Positions 51,508 to 62,905 of a stretch of DNA of 64,000 nucleotides are shown here, one piece after another. The stretch lies in NCBI GenBank assembly GCA_026315105.1, contig CM048750.1:263801151-263865150 (forward strand), given 5' to 3'. The notes beneath the pieces are model-generated. The model was not told the origin of the DNA and made no database searches. It saw only the letters and a list, made by a program, of their open reading frames with translations. How positions within the stretch are numbered: the first letter of the stretch is position 1; each line of letters opens with the position of its first letter. The position numbers were made by a program, and so were the translations under genes. The stretch comes from Locusta migratoria (taxonomy: Eukaryota; Arthropoda; Insecta; Orthoptera; Acrididae).

Positions 51508-54059
51508 CGAGGGTAAATCAATTATTATCCGCAAAGTAGTTATAAAATTTTATTGTAATAAAATACGAAACTTACAAGAACATCATTTTTCGACAGAGTC
51601 TTCTTGCTTTTCAATGCACTTCGTCCATCGCTCTACAAACTTCCTTATCTATATCTATATATAAAAGGCTTGTGTGTGTACGTGCTGACAGACTTTTCTC
51701 CATGACCACATACAGCCACCCACTCGTGGTTGTGGTGGTAGATAGCCCTTGATCTAATGATGTTAGTAAGGGAGTTTGATCACGGTGCGTAGCAGTGGGT
51801 GAGTGTGACGAGCAAAAATTCGCAAAATATGCAATAAATACTCTTAGGAATAGCAATATACTCTGTGACTTACGAACTTTACGGTACGAGTCAAAATCTG
51901 TTTATTCTTTCAATCGTCAGACAATGCAGTCCTTTCAGACTTTAATAACGACGAGCAATATCAAATACGCAATTTTTTTTAAATATATCACATGTTTCCG
52001 TCAACCACACATTACCGACTATGAACAGAGACACAAAACAAAGATAAAAATCCAGATAGACTCAAAGATAAAAATACTCGTGACACATTGATCACTGTAG
52101 TGGAAGCGTGGTGGAAACACAGACATACATTAATGAATGTCTCTTACGCCATAGATGTTGATATGCCTGTGCCAGTAAGCTCACTGGTCTGTGCTAATCA
52201 GTGATCTCTGATACATATAGCCGCGACACTCTCTGCTGTGAAAGGTGTTATCGTTTGACAGCTGGGTCAAGAAAAACTATGTGACGTAGTCCTACTCATA
52301 TCCCGGCGGCCTCCTGTGATAATGTTGGCGACAGATGTTGAATAACGAGAATCACGTGACATCGTCATAAGCCAATCGCGTGACACGCAAATATTTTGTC
52401 GTGAAATCAAGCATACAGCAGGAACAGTAGTATTTACCTACACTCTATGTGGTTCGGTCATCTTTGTAACGATTTTATATCGTGTTACTGGTGTTGCCAA
52501 CATAAAAACACGAGGCCGCCAGGATAGAAAGTAATATTTTACCGAATCAGATACATCCGTTGTTGTCACATCTCATTATGACCAGCACTTTCACGCGAAA
52601 CTCTTTTGTATAGAGTTCAGAAACGTAATTTGCCAGCCGCTTTCGGCGCTCCTGTTGCAATGTGTAACTTTATGAACACAACCTAACATTGAGTTTACAT
52701 TGTTCCGACTTAAATTAATTTCACTCTTTGTATGAAAAACTTTATGAACATTCATCGTTTTCGACAATGACTTGTACTTAAATTTGACATCTTGGCTAGG
52801 AGGACTGAGTTTATTGACAGAGCGATCAAACAAGGATTGTGTTTTTGCTGACCTACGTCTGGAACGCAAAGAACCATGATATACACAGGACCTTCTTTAA
52901 CAACCGTTGCGAAGCTAGTACCCTCATAAAAGAAGGTTTGCGGTTGTGTTGCGAGCCAGGAATGCACCGCTTCCTTCACTGCTTCGTCCGAGTCAACTCG
53001 ACGGCCCCTTAATGCCTGTTTGAGTGGACCAAACAAGTAATAGTCAGAAGGGGCAAGATCGGGACTATATGCAGGATGATCCACTACTTCGAATTTGAGT
53101 TTCTGGAGCGTTTCAGCAGTGTGGGCAGCAGTATGCGGACGGGCATTGTCGTGCAACAATACAACACCTTCTGACAGCAATCCTCTGCGTTTGCTTCGAA
53201 TTGCAGGCTTTAGCCTGTCAGTAAGCATCTCACTGTAACGTACACTGTTTATTGTTGTGCCACTTTCACCATAATGTTCCAGTACAGGACCTCGTGCATC
53301 CCAAAAAAACCGTAAGCATCAGTTTTCCTGCGGAAGGTTGGGTCTTGAACTTTTTCTTGCACGGCGAATTTGAATGTTTCCATTGCATACTCTGCAGTTT
53401 ACTCTCCGGCTCGTATGATGGATCCATGTTTCGTCACCAGTAATGATTCTGTCTAAGAAGTTTCCCCTTCGTTACCATAGCGATCCACATGTTTTTTGCA
53501 GATGTCGAGGCGCGTTTGCTTATGTAACTGTGTGAGTTGTTTTAGGACCCATCTGGAACAAACTTTACGAAACCCAAGTCTGTTGTGAATAATTTCGTAG
53601 ACAGAACCATGACTAATTTGAAGACTATGAGCGACTTCATCAATAGTTAATCGTCTGTCTAAGGGAATCATTTCACGTGATCGCTCAATGGTTTCTTCAT
53701 TTGTGGCGGTAACCGGTCGTCCGGCTCCTTCATCGTGCTTAACACTCGAGCGACCATTTCGGAATTTTTCAAGCCACTCGTACACACTTCGTTGTGGCAA
53801 ATCTTCTATGAATTTCGGCCCCTAATACACCTTCCGCCCACAAAAAATATATCACTGAACATTGCTCTTTGGTGCAAATAGACAGCTGAGCAGCCAAGAT
53901 TAACAGCACGGCAGCGACAACGAAACTAACGTAGCAGCTTGAAAATTCCAAAGATATAGCAACAAATAAACAAAGCATGCGTCACCAACGTAAAATGACA
54001 GTACTACCAACATAAACAAAAATAGAACTAAATTGCGGATAATAATTGACTTACCCTCG
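51508..54059 (-). mobile_element. Mariner transposon split by a Helitron-like insertion
   Basis: Ends CGAGGGTAAATCAATTATTA (left) and (complement) CGAGGGTAAGTCAATTATTA (right), with TA on both sides (51506-51507, 54060-54061). The minus frames encode a mariner transposase: QRSVYEWLEKFRNGRSSVKH and GAGRPVTATNEETIERSREM (53453-53800), then LHDNARPHTAA and YSPDLAPSDYYLFGPLKQAL (52752-53228), the second and third Asp blocks of the DD34D class. The C-terminus lies beyond the insertion at 51560-51647. Frameshifts separate the pieces. About 1.28 kb without the insert. Confidence 0.92.
51648..52918 (+). mobile_element. Helitron-like insertion inside mariner
   Basis: Starts TCTATATCTATATATAAAAG after an A, ends GTTGCGAAGCTAG before a T, and leaves no target duplication. 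Removing it rejoins the mariner frame exactly (YEGI followed by RKFVERWTKC on the minus strand). 5'-TC, 3'-CTAG and A|T fit Helitrons, but I see no good GC-rich hairpin before CTAG. The interior has no RepHel; the 98-codon frame at 51795-52091 is unrecognised. Confidence 0.72.
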
Positions 54060-54061
54060 TA

Positions 54062-54997
54062 CATCTACATGGATACTCTGCAAGTCACACTGAAATGCAT
54101 GGCAGAGGGTTCATCGAACCACTGTCATGATATTTCTCTACAGTTATATTCTCTAATAGCTCGCGGGAAAAATGAATACCTAAATCTTTCTGTTTTAGAT
54201 CTGATTTCTATTACTTTATTATGACGACCATGTCTCCCTATGTAGGTGGAGGCTAACAGTATATGTTCGCATTCAGGAGACAAAGTTGGTGAAAGAAATT
54301 TCGCAAATAGATCTCGCCGCAACAAATAACGCCTTCGTTTTAATGATTTCCACCCCAACTCGTGCATCATTCGCGTGACACTCTCTTCCCTATATCGCGA
54401 TAATACAAAATGAGCTTCTCTGAATGTTCTCTACATCGTCCCACAGTCTCACCTGGTTTGGATCCCACAATGCGTAGCAATATTCCAAAATAGGACGCAC
54501 AAGTTTAGGCAGATTCTTTAGTAGAACTGTTGCATCTTCTAACTGTTCTGCCAATGAAACGAGTTTTTGGTTCTCCTTCCCTTCAATAGTTTTTGTGTGT
54601 TCTTGCCGATTTAAGTTATTCGTAATTGATATTGCTACGTATTTATTAGAATTGACGGCTTGTAGATTTGACTAATTTATCGTGTAAATGAAGTTCAACG
54701 GGCTTCTTTTAGTGGTCATATCCATGACTTAACACTTCCCATTATTAAGGGTTATTTAACAATTTTTGCACCATGCTAATATTTAAATCATTTTGCACCA
54801 TGCTTATATCTTACCTAAATCATTTTGCAGTTGCTTTTGATATTCTGGTGACTGTACTAACCGATAAGTTACAGCTTCATCCGCGTAAAGTCTAAGAGAG
54901 CTACTCAGACTGTCTTCTAAACTGTTTATAAAAAGAAAAAAAAAAACAGTAAGGGCCCTATGACACTTGTCTGGGGTACGCCAGACGGAACACTGTT
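54062..54997 (-). mobile_element. LINE C copy 1, 3' part
   Basis: A relative of LINE A on the minus strand. 54125-54370 reads MMHELGWKSLKRRRYLLRRD and LASTYIGRHGRHNKVIEIRS; the far end reads SSSLRLYADEAVTYRLVQS, an RT motif C altered from FADDA to YADEA, which destroys the second catalytic Asp. 5'-truncated at the Tc1 end; its 3' end abuts the mariner. Confidence 0.82.
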
Positions 54998-55790
54998 GGC
55001 CATTAAAATTGCTACACCACGAAGATGACGTGCTAAAGATGTGAAATTTAACCAACAGGAAGAAGATGCTATGATATGCAAATGATTAGCTTTTCAGAGC
55101 ATTCACACTAGGTTGGCGTCGGTGGCGACACCTACAGCGTGCTGACATGAGGAAAATTTCCAACCGATTTCTCATACACAAACAGAAGTTGAACAGCGTT
55201 GCCTGGTGAAACGTTGTTGTGATGTCTCGTGTAAAGAGGAGAAATGCGTACCATCACGTTTCCGACTTTGATAATGGTATGATTGTAGCCTATCGCGATT
55301 GCGGTTTATCGTGTCGCAACTTTGGGGCTCGCGATGGTCGCGAACCAATGACTGTTAGCAGATATGGAATCGGTGTGTTGAGAAGGGCAATACGGAACGC
55401 CGTGCTGGATCCCAACGCCCTCGTATCAAAAGCATTCGAGATAACAGGCATCTTATCCGCATGGCTGTAACGGATCTTGCAGCCTCGTGTCGATCTCTGA
55501 GTCAACAGATGGGGACGTTCGCAAGACAACAACCATCTGCACGAAAAGTTCGACGACGTTTGCAGCAGCACGGACTATCAGCTAGGAGACCATGGCTGCG
55601 GTTACCTTGACGCTGCCTCACAGACAGGAGAGCCTGCGATGATGTACGCAGCTACGAACCTGGGTGCACGAATGGCAAAACGTCATTTTTTCGGATGAAT
55701 CCAGGTTCTGTTTACAGCATCATCCGTGTTTGGTGAAATCGCGGTGAACGCACTGAGGAGCAGTTGTTCGTCAGTAGTTAGATGGACAAT
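54998..55790 (+). mobile_element. Tc1-like transposon, left part
   Basis: The left terminal repeat (TGGCCATTAAAATTGCTAC) matches the Tc1 at 46058-47398. The frame at 55219-55470 starts MSRVKRRNAYHHVSDFDNG and runs through the HTH; further on PSARKVRRRLQQHGLS and VIFSDESRFCLQHHP (first catalytic Asp) appear in shifted frames. After about 55790 the sequence changes to a different transposase. Confidence 0.85.
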
Positions 55791-56362
55791 TTCCTTGACA
55801 TTATATCGGACAACGTGGCTCTGTGGAATGGCCACCCGGATCACCTGATCTCATAACATTTGAGTTTAAGGCAAATCGTATATGCAGAAAAAAAAGAAAG
55901 AAATGGACACCATCTCGACCAACACATTGAGGAAGCGCGTGCGATTATTTCTGCGGAAATCCTTCTGCGTCTGAAGGACGATTGGATTCAGCGCCTTCAA
56001 TGCGCGTGTACCAAGAGGTGCAGTATGTTAAACACATTAAATGACAGTGCCTTATGAAGAACAATCCAGTCTGTAACTCCATACAGAATGTGTTGTAGAT
56101 TTTGAAGCGTATCTGCTACGTCGAATCTCCTTGCAGGAATGAAATTAACAGAATATGCTGATGTTATCTGATAAATGACGCGTTCTACTTTCCATAAAAA
56201 AAAACTAAATTACATTCAACATGGTCAATTTCTAGAAAGCACTCATGTTAGGTACACTCTGTAGAAAATAGACCATACCTTGTTGGAATATCCAAGTTTC
56301 CCACCCAGTTCCTGCAGATTTTTTGAAATAAGAGTGTTTACTGCGACCTTTGAGTCACCCTG
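55791..56362 (+). mobile_element. Tc1/mariner-superfamily 3' part of a second family
   Basis: VEWPPGSPDLITFEF (catalytic Asp block), then VYAEKKERNGHHLDQHIEEA and LKDDWIQRLQCACTKRCSML, a C-terminus unlike Tc1. The segment ends near 56362 in GAGTCACCCTG followed by TA, which looks like a terminal repeat (CAGG GTGACTC inward). It is joined to the Tc1 left part, so the locus is a chimera or an insertion that deleted the Tc1 end. Confidence 0.6.
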
Positions 56363-56709
56363 TAGTACCGCTGGATTTGAGTGTGGTTGTGGTCGGGAGC
56401 GTGTCGTATCATATATGAAATGAAAAATTATTTGAGTTGAAGACTTATGTCTAATATTAATTTCTGCCTGAAGTGAATGAAGGTTTATAAGATGACACAT
56501 GTCTTGCGTTATGTTCTTGATTTTTTTGTTATCGCCTTTGCTTTGTAAATCGTGGTATTCGAATATTCACCGTGAGGGGTGGTAGTAGGCTATAATTATA
56601 AGTTCAACCTATTAATTTTCCTCATGATAGCTTGTTGCTAGTAGTGTTTCATTTATGAAATAAATGTCTGCTTCATTATAATGCTCTTTTTTCCCGATTT
56701 ATTGAACGA

Positions 56710-56777
<68 letters not shown>

Positions 56778-57789
56778 GTTGCGATGACTTCCAGGAACTC
56801 GACGGGGCCGTTCCCGTTTCGGTCACTCTTTCAGTTCCTCAGTTTCAGCTCTTTGCTCGACATCGAGATGTCGTCAGCTTTGTGCACTGTGCTCTCCTAC
56901 TCTCATTGTGCCTCACACTAGCTTACACTTTACAGGTACTGTATAATTTTGTATCTTAACGAGCATAAAAGTTTCATTCTATGGAATACATGAGCTTCCA
57001 ATCACCATAAAGGCAAATCTGCTTGTCTCTTCATAATTGTTACCAACGGCAGAAGACGTAATTCTCAAGTGGAGATCATCGGTGAACTAGTTCTCAAAAA
57101 TCAACGAGTTTGCCCATCTCTAGACTGTGGACAGACGTAAAGTTTACACTGAGGCTCTTTACAGCGAGCGAGAATGTCACACAATAGTAACGTACTAACC
57201 GCGTCTGTCTTCTTCAAGAAACTAACACTGTCGTGGCTTCGAGGATCACCTCAACACGGATCTATGGAACAAACCACCTAATTTAATCTAATCTCCTAAT
57301 ACTGTCGTGGCGTTGATATAGTTCAAGAATTTCATGTCTATGAGGCTAGGTAACGAACCTGTCATCGACAAAAGAATAGAAACGACTATCGTTTGCGCCT
57401 GAAAACAACGTTCTGAAAATACTCAACATGGCTACAGCAGCAGCTAATAAACTTCCCATTGCCGTCTATTACTATATAAAAGTATGTGGTAATACCGTTT
57501 TGGCTTATCAATGTATGTAAATCACACCTACACGTCTCTCAATCTGGGGACATACGAAGAGTTAGCAGGATAAAGATCATTCGAGTGAACCTATTTGCCA
57601 GCCTAATGTGATGTGCAATTAAAAGCGATCCAAATAGCCTTTTAAAACAAAATCTCTTGTGAAAAATGAAAACAGTGCAATACATATGTGGATCTCTGAC
57701 TATAACACTGTGGCAGACTCTCGACTGCTTTGAAAATGACGTTGACTCCAGATTCAATACAACTGGTCGCTTATCTTTTAACACTATAA
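56363..57789. other. Unassigned DNA
   Basis: Apart from the (GA)n tract, a word near 57260-57295 (CTAATTTAATCTAATCTCC) resembles a LINE 3' terminus. No coding region recognised. Confidence 0.5.
56713..56774. repeat. (GA)n microsatellite
   Basis: About 31 GA units. The apparent Arg/Glu-repeat frame through it (56681-56959) is an artefact of the tract. Confidence 0.97.
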
Positions 57790-57905
57790 CTGTAGAAGAA
57801 TGCTATTCTACAACAACGAATGATAAAGTTTAAACTAGAATAAGTACTCACAACTGCCATTATGATATGAATATCAGTCTCGACCATCTCCTCACCTGGA
57901 ACACA
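57790..57905 (-). repeat. Repeat family R, copy 3 (core only)
   Basis: The minus strand reads CTGTGTTCCAG, 44 bases beginning GTGAGGAGATGGTCGAG, then GTGAGTACTT and a segment (AAACTTTAT, AGAATAGCATTCTTCTAC) that matches copies 1 and 2. The 44-base unit is much more diverged than its flanking splice-like signals. Confidence 0.45.
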
Positions 57906-58755
57906 GAAAAATAACACAATTTAAGATCATGTAGGTCGTAAGAAATTTCAGAATAAGTAATAAAAGCCTCCAGCTTCTTTTGAAATTGAGCCTGTGTACA
58001 AGATTATGAAACTGGTTTCTGATCTGAAATTTTTTTTCAGGAGTTAATAATGACCCCATTAATAACGCGTTATGACTGTAACTATATTCACAAAGCATAA
58101 CAAGAACGGGTGAGGGTTTCCTCGAAGGTATCACAGACGGAATTTATATCAGAACACTGACTGAAGAACATTCTAGTATACGCCTATTGCTTCAAACTGT
58201 GAAAAATGTGTCTTGTAGGTTAAACTTGTACAGGACATGTAAGTTTTTCATTTGTGACATAAGCTGTGAATCTATGAGATGATCTGATGGGAGAAATAAA
58301 TTCAGACGAAGCAATCTTCCCCGTCTAGTGTCTCTAAATACAGCATGCGGTGCTGTAAAATCTGACGCAAGGTAATTGCAAGCTTTACGTATCTGTACTC
58401 CCTTATCTCGGGGTTAATGGCAATCAAAATTAATGGGATACGTTTTTACGAAGCAAATGTTAACTATCCACATGGGACTCGTGAGAAAATGAAGTTGTAC
58501 AAGGTGATAAGTTCGCGATGGCCAAACGTAATATTATATTTGTAAGAAACAGCAATAATAAAGTTATCTTCAGACAGGTGATTCAGAGAGCATGGCGGAA
58601 ACATACACGAAGTACACAAAAATAGAAGCAAAAATGTCCCAGTAAACCCGGATCCACAAAACGAGCCGTTTGCGAGATAATTACGAATGTATGGTTCCAA
58701 GCCGCAACTGACGTCATTGTAAACATCGTCCTAGTTAGTACACATTAATGTGAAA
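57906..58755. other. Unassigned DNA
   Basis: No recognised feature. Confidence 0.5.
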
Positions 58756-58985
58756 TTCAGACTTTACTATCTTCCAGGATTGCTTGCGGATGTTCCTCTT
58801 CAGCAACGTCGGAGTATGTGGTACATGCATGATAGAGCTAGGGCACATTTTTCTGCTACTGTGCGACCGCATTTAACGCGCAGATATGGCCAAACAGAGA
58901 TAGGTCGAGGCAAACCTGTACCTTGGTCTCCAAGATCACCTGATCTTTGGATTTTTGTGTACTGGGTCACCTCAAAAGTTAAGTG
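58756..58985 (+). pseudogene. Tc1/mariner-superfamily transposase fragment
   Basis: The frame at 58750-59013 contains LLADVPLQQRRSMWYMHDRA, RAHFSATVRPHL and WSPRSPDLWIFVYW: the middle Asp block and the xSPDL block of the same broad group as 38393-39164. No ends found. Confidence 0.65.
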
Positions 58986-59117
58986 TACAACCCACCCGTT
59001 AACACGCTTGTAAAGAATTCCGAAATGATCCAGGGTTTTCGGAAAAATACGAAATTAATTGCAGAGAGGAGTACAGTATTGCATCGAGATGCAAGGAATA
59101 CACTTCGAACACGTTGG

Positions 59118-60690
59118 TAGAATTTTCGCATTCAGAAGTAAAAGTCGGTGATTGAAATTTCGCAAATAGATCTCGCCGCAACGAATAACGTCGTTCTTTT
59201 AATGATTTGCAGCTCAAATCGTGCAACATTTCCGTGACGCTTCCCCCCCCCCCCCACCCCCCCTGTAACGTGATAAAACGAAACGAGCTGCTCTTCTCTG
59301 GATCTTCTCAATGTGTTTCGTCAGTCCCATCTGGTGAGGGTCCCACACTGGGCAACAGTACTCCAGGACAGAACGCACGTGTGATGTAGGCAGTCTCTTT
59401 GGTGGAGCTGTTGCATCTTCGAAGCGTTCTGCCAGTGAAACGCAATCTTTGGTTCGGCTTCCCCACAATATTTTCTTTGTGTTCTCTCCAGTCAAAGTTG
59501 TTCGTAATTGTAACTCCTACGTATTTGGTAAAATTTACGAGCTTAAGGTTTGACTGATTTATCGCGTAATTGAAGTTCAGCGGATTTCTTTTACTGGTCA
59601 TGTGTATTACTTCACACTTTTCTTTATTTAGTGTCAATTGCCAATTTTCTCACTATGTAGAAATTTTGTTTAAATCACTTTGCAGTTGCTTTTGATCGTC
59701 CGTTGACTTCGCTAACCGATAAACCACAGCATCATCCGCGAACAGTCTCAGAGCTATTCAAATTGTCTCCTAAATCATTTATAAACACAAGGAAGAGTAG
59801 GGGACCACCTATAACGCTTCCCTGTGGAACGCCAGATATCACTTCTATATTATGCGATGACTTATCGTCAATTACAACGAACTGTGTCCTTTCTGATAGG
59901 AAATCGTGAATCCAATTGCACAATTGGGAGGTATTCCATAAGGACGCAATTTCATTAGAAGTCGCTTGTGGAGTACAGTGTCAAAAGCCTTCCGATAATC
60001 CAGAAATATGGAATCGATTTGAGATCCTTTGTCGATGGCACTTATCACTTCATGTGAATAAAGGGCCAGATGTGTTTCGCGAAAGTGATACTTTCTGAAT
60101 CCGTGTTGACTATTGGTTAATAGGTCGTTCTCTTCGAGGTAGCCGGCCGCGGTGGCAGAGCGGTCTGCAGCGCACCAGTTACCTTCTGCAGGGCCACTAC
60201 GGTCGGGGGTCGAATCCCCCTCGGGCATGGATATTTGTGCCGTCCTTAGTATAAGCTAGTTCATAAGTAGTTTGTAAGTTTAGGGACTGATGACCCCGTA
60301 GTTAAGTCCCATAAGCTCTACAAACATTTGAACATTTGAACATCTTCGAGGTAGTTCATAACGTTAGAACGAAGTATAAGTTCCAGAATCCTACTGCAAA
60401 TCGACGTCTATGAGACGGGCCTGTAGTTTTAGGGATCACTCCTATTGCCTTTCTTGAATACTGGAGTGACTTGGGCTACTTTCCAGTCTTTGGGTACGGA
60501 TCTTTCGCTGAGTGATCGGTTGTGTATGATAACTAAGTGTGGGGCAATTGCATCAGCATAGTCTGAGAGGAATCTAGTTGGTATACAATCTAGCCCGGAA
60601 GATTTGTTTTTGTTTAATGACTTTAGTTGTTTCACTACTCCAGGAACATCTACTTCTAAATTTCGCATGCTGGCAATTATCTTGGTTTGT
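59118..60690 (-). mobile_element. LINE C copy 2
   Basis: The most complete LINE C. Minus frames in order: VDVPGVVKQLKSLNKNKSSG and RSLSERSVPKDWKVAQVTPV (60429-60668), NSQHGFRKYHFRETHLALYS and SIFLDYRKAFDTVLHKRLLM (59872-60228; RT motif A), VISGVPQGSVIGGPLLF (59732-59923; motif B with one extra G), then the thumb and C-terminus IQRRAARFVLSRYRGG. Many frameshifts. 3'-truncated near 59118. SINE A is inserted at 60143-60342. Confidence 0.85.
60143..60342 (+). mobile_element. SINE A variant, full length
   Basis: The 12-base duplication TCTTCGAGGTAG lies at 60131-60142 and 60343-60354. The head differs from consensus after GGTGGCAGAGCGGTC, so this may be a subfamily or a SINE A/B hybrid. Body and tail are standard, with ATTTGAAC repeated at the end. 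Confidence 0.94.
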
Positions 60691-61045
60691 CAGTGAAATA
60701 GTGTTTTTTGCTTCTGTGTGATTTTTAAAACTTCAACAACCGCCTAATAGGCAGAACAAGTTTTGTCATGCATTTTATGGAGTGTTCATTGTCTCATCAC
60801 CGTATTTCTGTTAACATCAATGTTTTTAGCCACCGTGGCAATTTTAACTTCTGAATGTCTGTGTCTCGTTACTGTTACTTTTCACCATTCCCACCATATG
60901 TTTCTTTGATTCTCCGTTTTATCATCATATAAAACCGTAAATTCAAGTTTTCTTAAATTGTATTTCTTGGCTGAAGAGCGGCGCTTAGGCCACTGCCAGC
61001 CTGTCCCATCTGCCGGCTTTAAAATATCAATCAAGGAAAAACACT
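60691..61045. other. Unassigned DNA
   Basis: No recognised feature. Ends in TTAAAATATCAATCAAGG, which recurs after the neighbouring piggyBac-like element. Confidence 0.5.
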
Positions 61046-61049
61046 TTAA

Positions 61050-61715
61050 CCCTCTCATGCACGAATTATCAATCCGACAATGAAGAAAATTTCTGATACA
61101 TTATTTAGTAATTTGAGATATATTTTATGCAGAATTCATCAGAATTTATCTGAAAAAAAAAATGGTTTCTTAGACCAATAGGGAAGTGTCTTCATATGAG
61201 GACAGTGATTACGTAAACTACTGCATGTTACATAAAACATCTGTTACTAATACCAAAGAAAACATGAAGAGTATACACCATTTTGTATTTTTCATACAAT
61301 GAAATCGTTTCAAGCACTCAGGGCACACAGCTAGTTAACACTTTTCTCAAATGGAACGTTTTTTTCTGTCGTCTGTCCCCATCATCACACCTGTTGGCAT
61401 TGTTATCACCTCACCTGGCTGACCAGTGTTATACACTATCGAAGGGTATTTAGTTGGGTGCCGAATGACAGACTTTCTTTTTTCTATGTTCAGACAACAA
61501 TGGGCTTTCTTCCGAAGGCCTACCTCTACTCTTTCTTTGAATCTGTTTTCCCTTACTATGTTAGCCCAACGATTAAAACTGTCATCTAGAAGACATTCTA
61601 GCATCCAATACCTCTTACAAGGTACCTGTGCTTTTACGACACGTCAGATGTCATAGATGACAGAAATGAGACAAAATTTAAGTGTCCTCATATGAGGACG
61701 CGACGCATGAGAGGG
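61050..61715. mobile_element. piggyBac-like element, non-autonomous
   Basis: Ends CCCTCTCATGC and (complement) CCCTCTCATGC are perfect 11-base inverted repeats, directly flanked by TTAA (61046-61049 and 61716-61719), the piggyBac target duplication. CATATGAGGACA-type words occur near both ends. The minus frame at 61347-61604 has no transposase motif that I recognise. 666 bases. Confidence 0.82.
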
Positions 61716-61733
61716 TTAAAATGTCAATCAAGG

Positions 61734-61759
61734 AAAAAAAAAAAAAAAAAAAAAAAAAA
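61734..61759. repeat. Poly(A) tract
   Basis: 26 A residues following the right flank of the piggyBac-like element, expanded from a GGAAAAA that stays short on the left side. Confidence 0.9.
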
Positions 61760-62053
61760 CAACAACACTCTGGGAGTAGTCTGTCGTACCTGTTAACGGT
61801 TACGAGCTACGTAGCAACTGACTACCCAAGACGTCAGTGTTGAGGAGGAATTTTCACAGAGACGCTGTTGCCACTGATAATCGCGTGTGTTGGCGGAAGT
61901 TTATCGTGTAAACATAACCAAGCGTGAATGGCCACGTGATTAGTGCGGAGTTAGTGCGCTTCTAGCGCTGCGGTAGACAATCGGTCATGTGTAGGGTTGC
62001 CAGATTGAACTCGAGGCAGGCCCGGAGACTAGACGTGCCCCCCTCCCCCTTGG

Positions 62054-62521
62054 CTAATGACTCACTCCCCCCCCCCGCCCCCGAATTGCGACCAACTCCC
62101 CCCCCCCCCCCGCCAAACCAGGATTGTCGTCTTCTACAGAAAATTGTTTCGGCAGGAAATTAAGAAGCGACTGATTCTTCATTTGTGTGGTAATATTCGC
62201 TTTGTGTCTTTCTGAGTGTAAATGTTTATTCACAGCTTTCACTCCGTCGTACTTAAGAGTAAATGAGATATTGCATATTCTGCACTTACATATACACTCA
62301 TCAGTATCGACTTTTTGTAGCCACTCTTTACAATTTTCTTCCTGCAACCATTCTTCACGGAACAAAATTAGATATCGTCTCTTCATTTCACTGTTATTAC
62401 TCACTAATCTGAGGTAATGTAAGCTTGTCTGTTCACACGCGATCCGAGTATTCCAAAAATTGCCGGTAAACTGATAACAAACAATGAACGAACACAAATA
62501 ATAGACGTCGCCAGTTGACAC
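62054..62521 (-). pseudogene. BED-like zinc-finger N-terminus of a hAT transposase
   Basis: 155-codon minus frame. The likely true start is the Met at residue 46 (MKRRYLILFREEWLQEENCK). A zinc-finger-like C80-x2-C83 and H100-x5-H106 array (CRICNISFTLKYDGVKAVNK then HLHSERH) follows ECICK, then NQSLLNFLPKQF, as in the N-terminal BED/TTF-type fingers of several hAT families. The last 25 residues are read-through of the C-rich terminal region. DNA binding is inferred; no catalytic domain is present. Confidence 0.75.
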
Positions 62522-62670
62522 GTTGCCGCAACAGTGTTTGCTTAATAATGCGCTAGCCTATTACTACCGACGCAACAATGAAAAGGTTTCTGAAGAAGAA
62601 TAGAAAAGTAGCGTTTTGTTGCAATAAGAAATTGACATTGATATAAAGTTATTCATAATTACGAGAGAGG

Positions 62671-62815
62671 AGCCGGCCGGGAATGGCCGAGCGCACTGAG
62701 GCGTCTGGCCGCGGTGCGCGAGGCTGCTCCCGCCAGAAGTTCGAATCCCCTCCCCCCTAGGGCATGGATGGTGTGTTCGTCCTTAGTTTAAGTTACATTA
62801 AGTTCAATGTAGATC
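62671..62815 (+). mobile_element. SINE C-like copy inside hAT
   Basis: Head GGCCGGGAATGGCCGAGCGC, B box AGAAGTTCGAATCCCC, then GGGCATGGATGGTG and a short body. It is truncated before the tail; no duplication seen. Confidence 0.75.
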
Positions 62816-62848
62816 GTCGCTACATGAGCATATTACTTAAAAAGCGTC

Positions 62849-62850
<2 letters not shown>

Positions 62851-62902
<52 letters not shown>
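62851..62902. repeat. Poly(A) followed by (GA)n
   Basis: 52 A residues followed by GAGAGAGAGAG inside the hAT element, just after the truncated SINE. Confidence 0.97.

Positions 62903-62905
<3 letters not shown>

Noticed and set aside
56681..56959. 92-codon frame with an Arg-Glu repeat
   Set aside because: Direct translation of the (GA)n microsatellite; no flanking coding signal.
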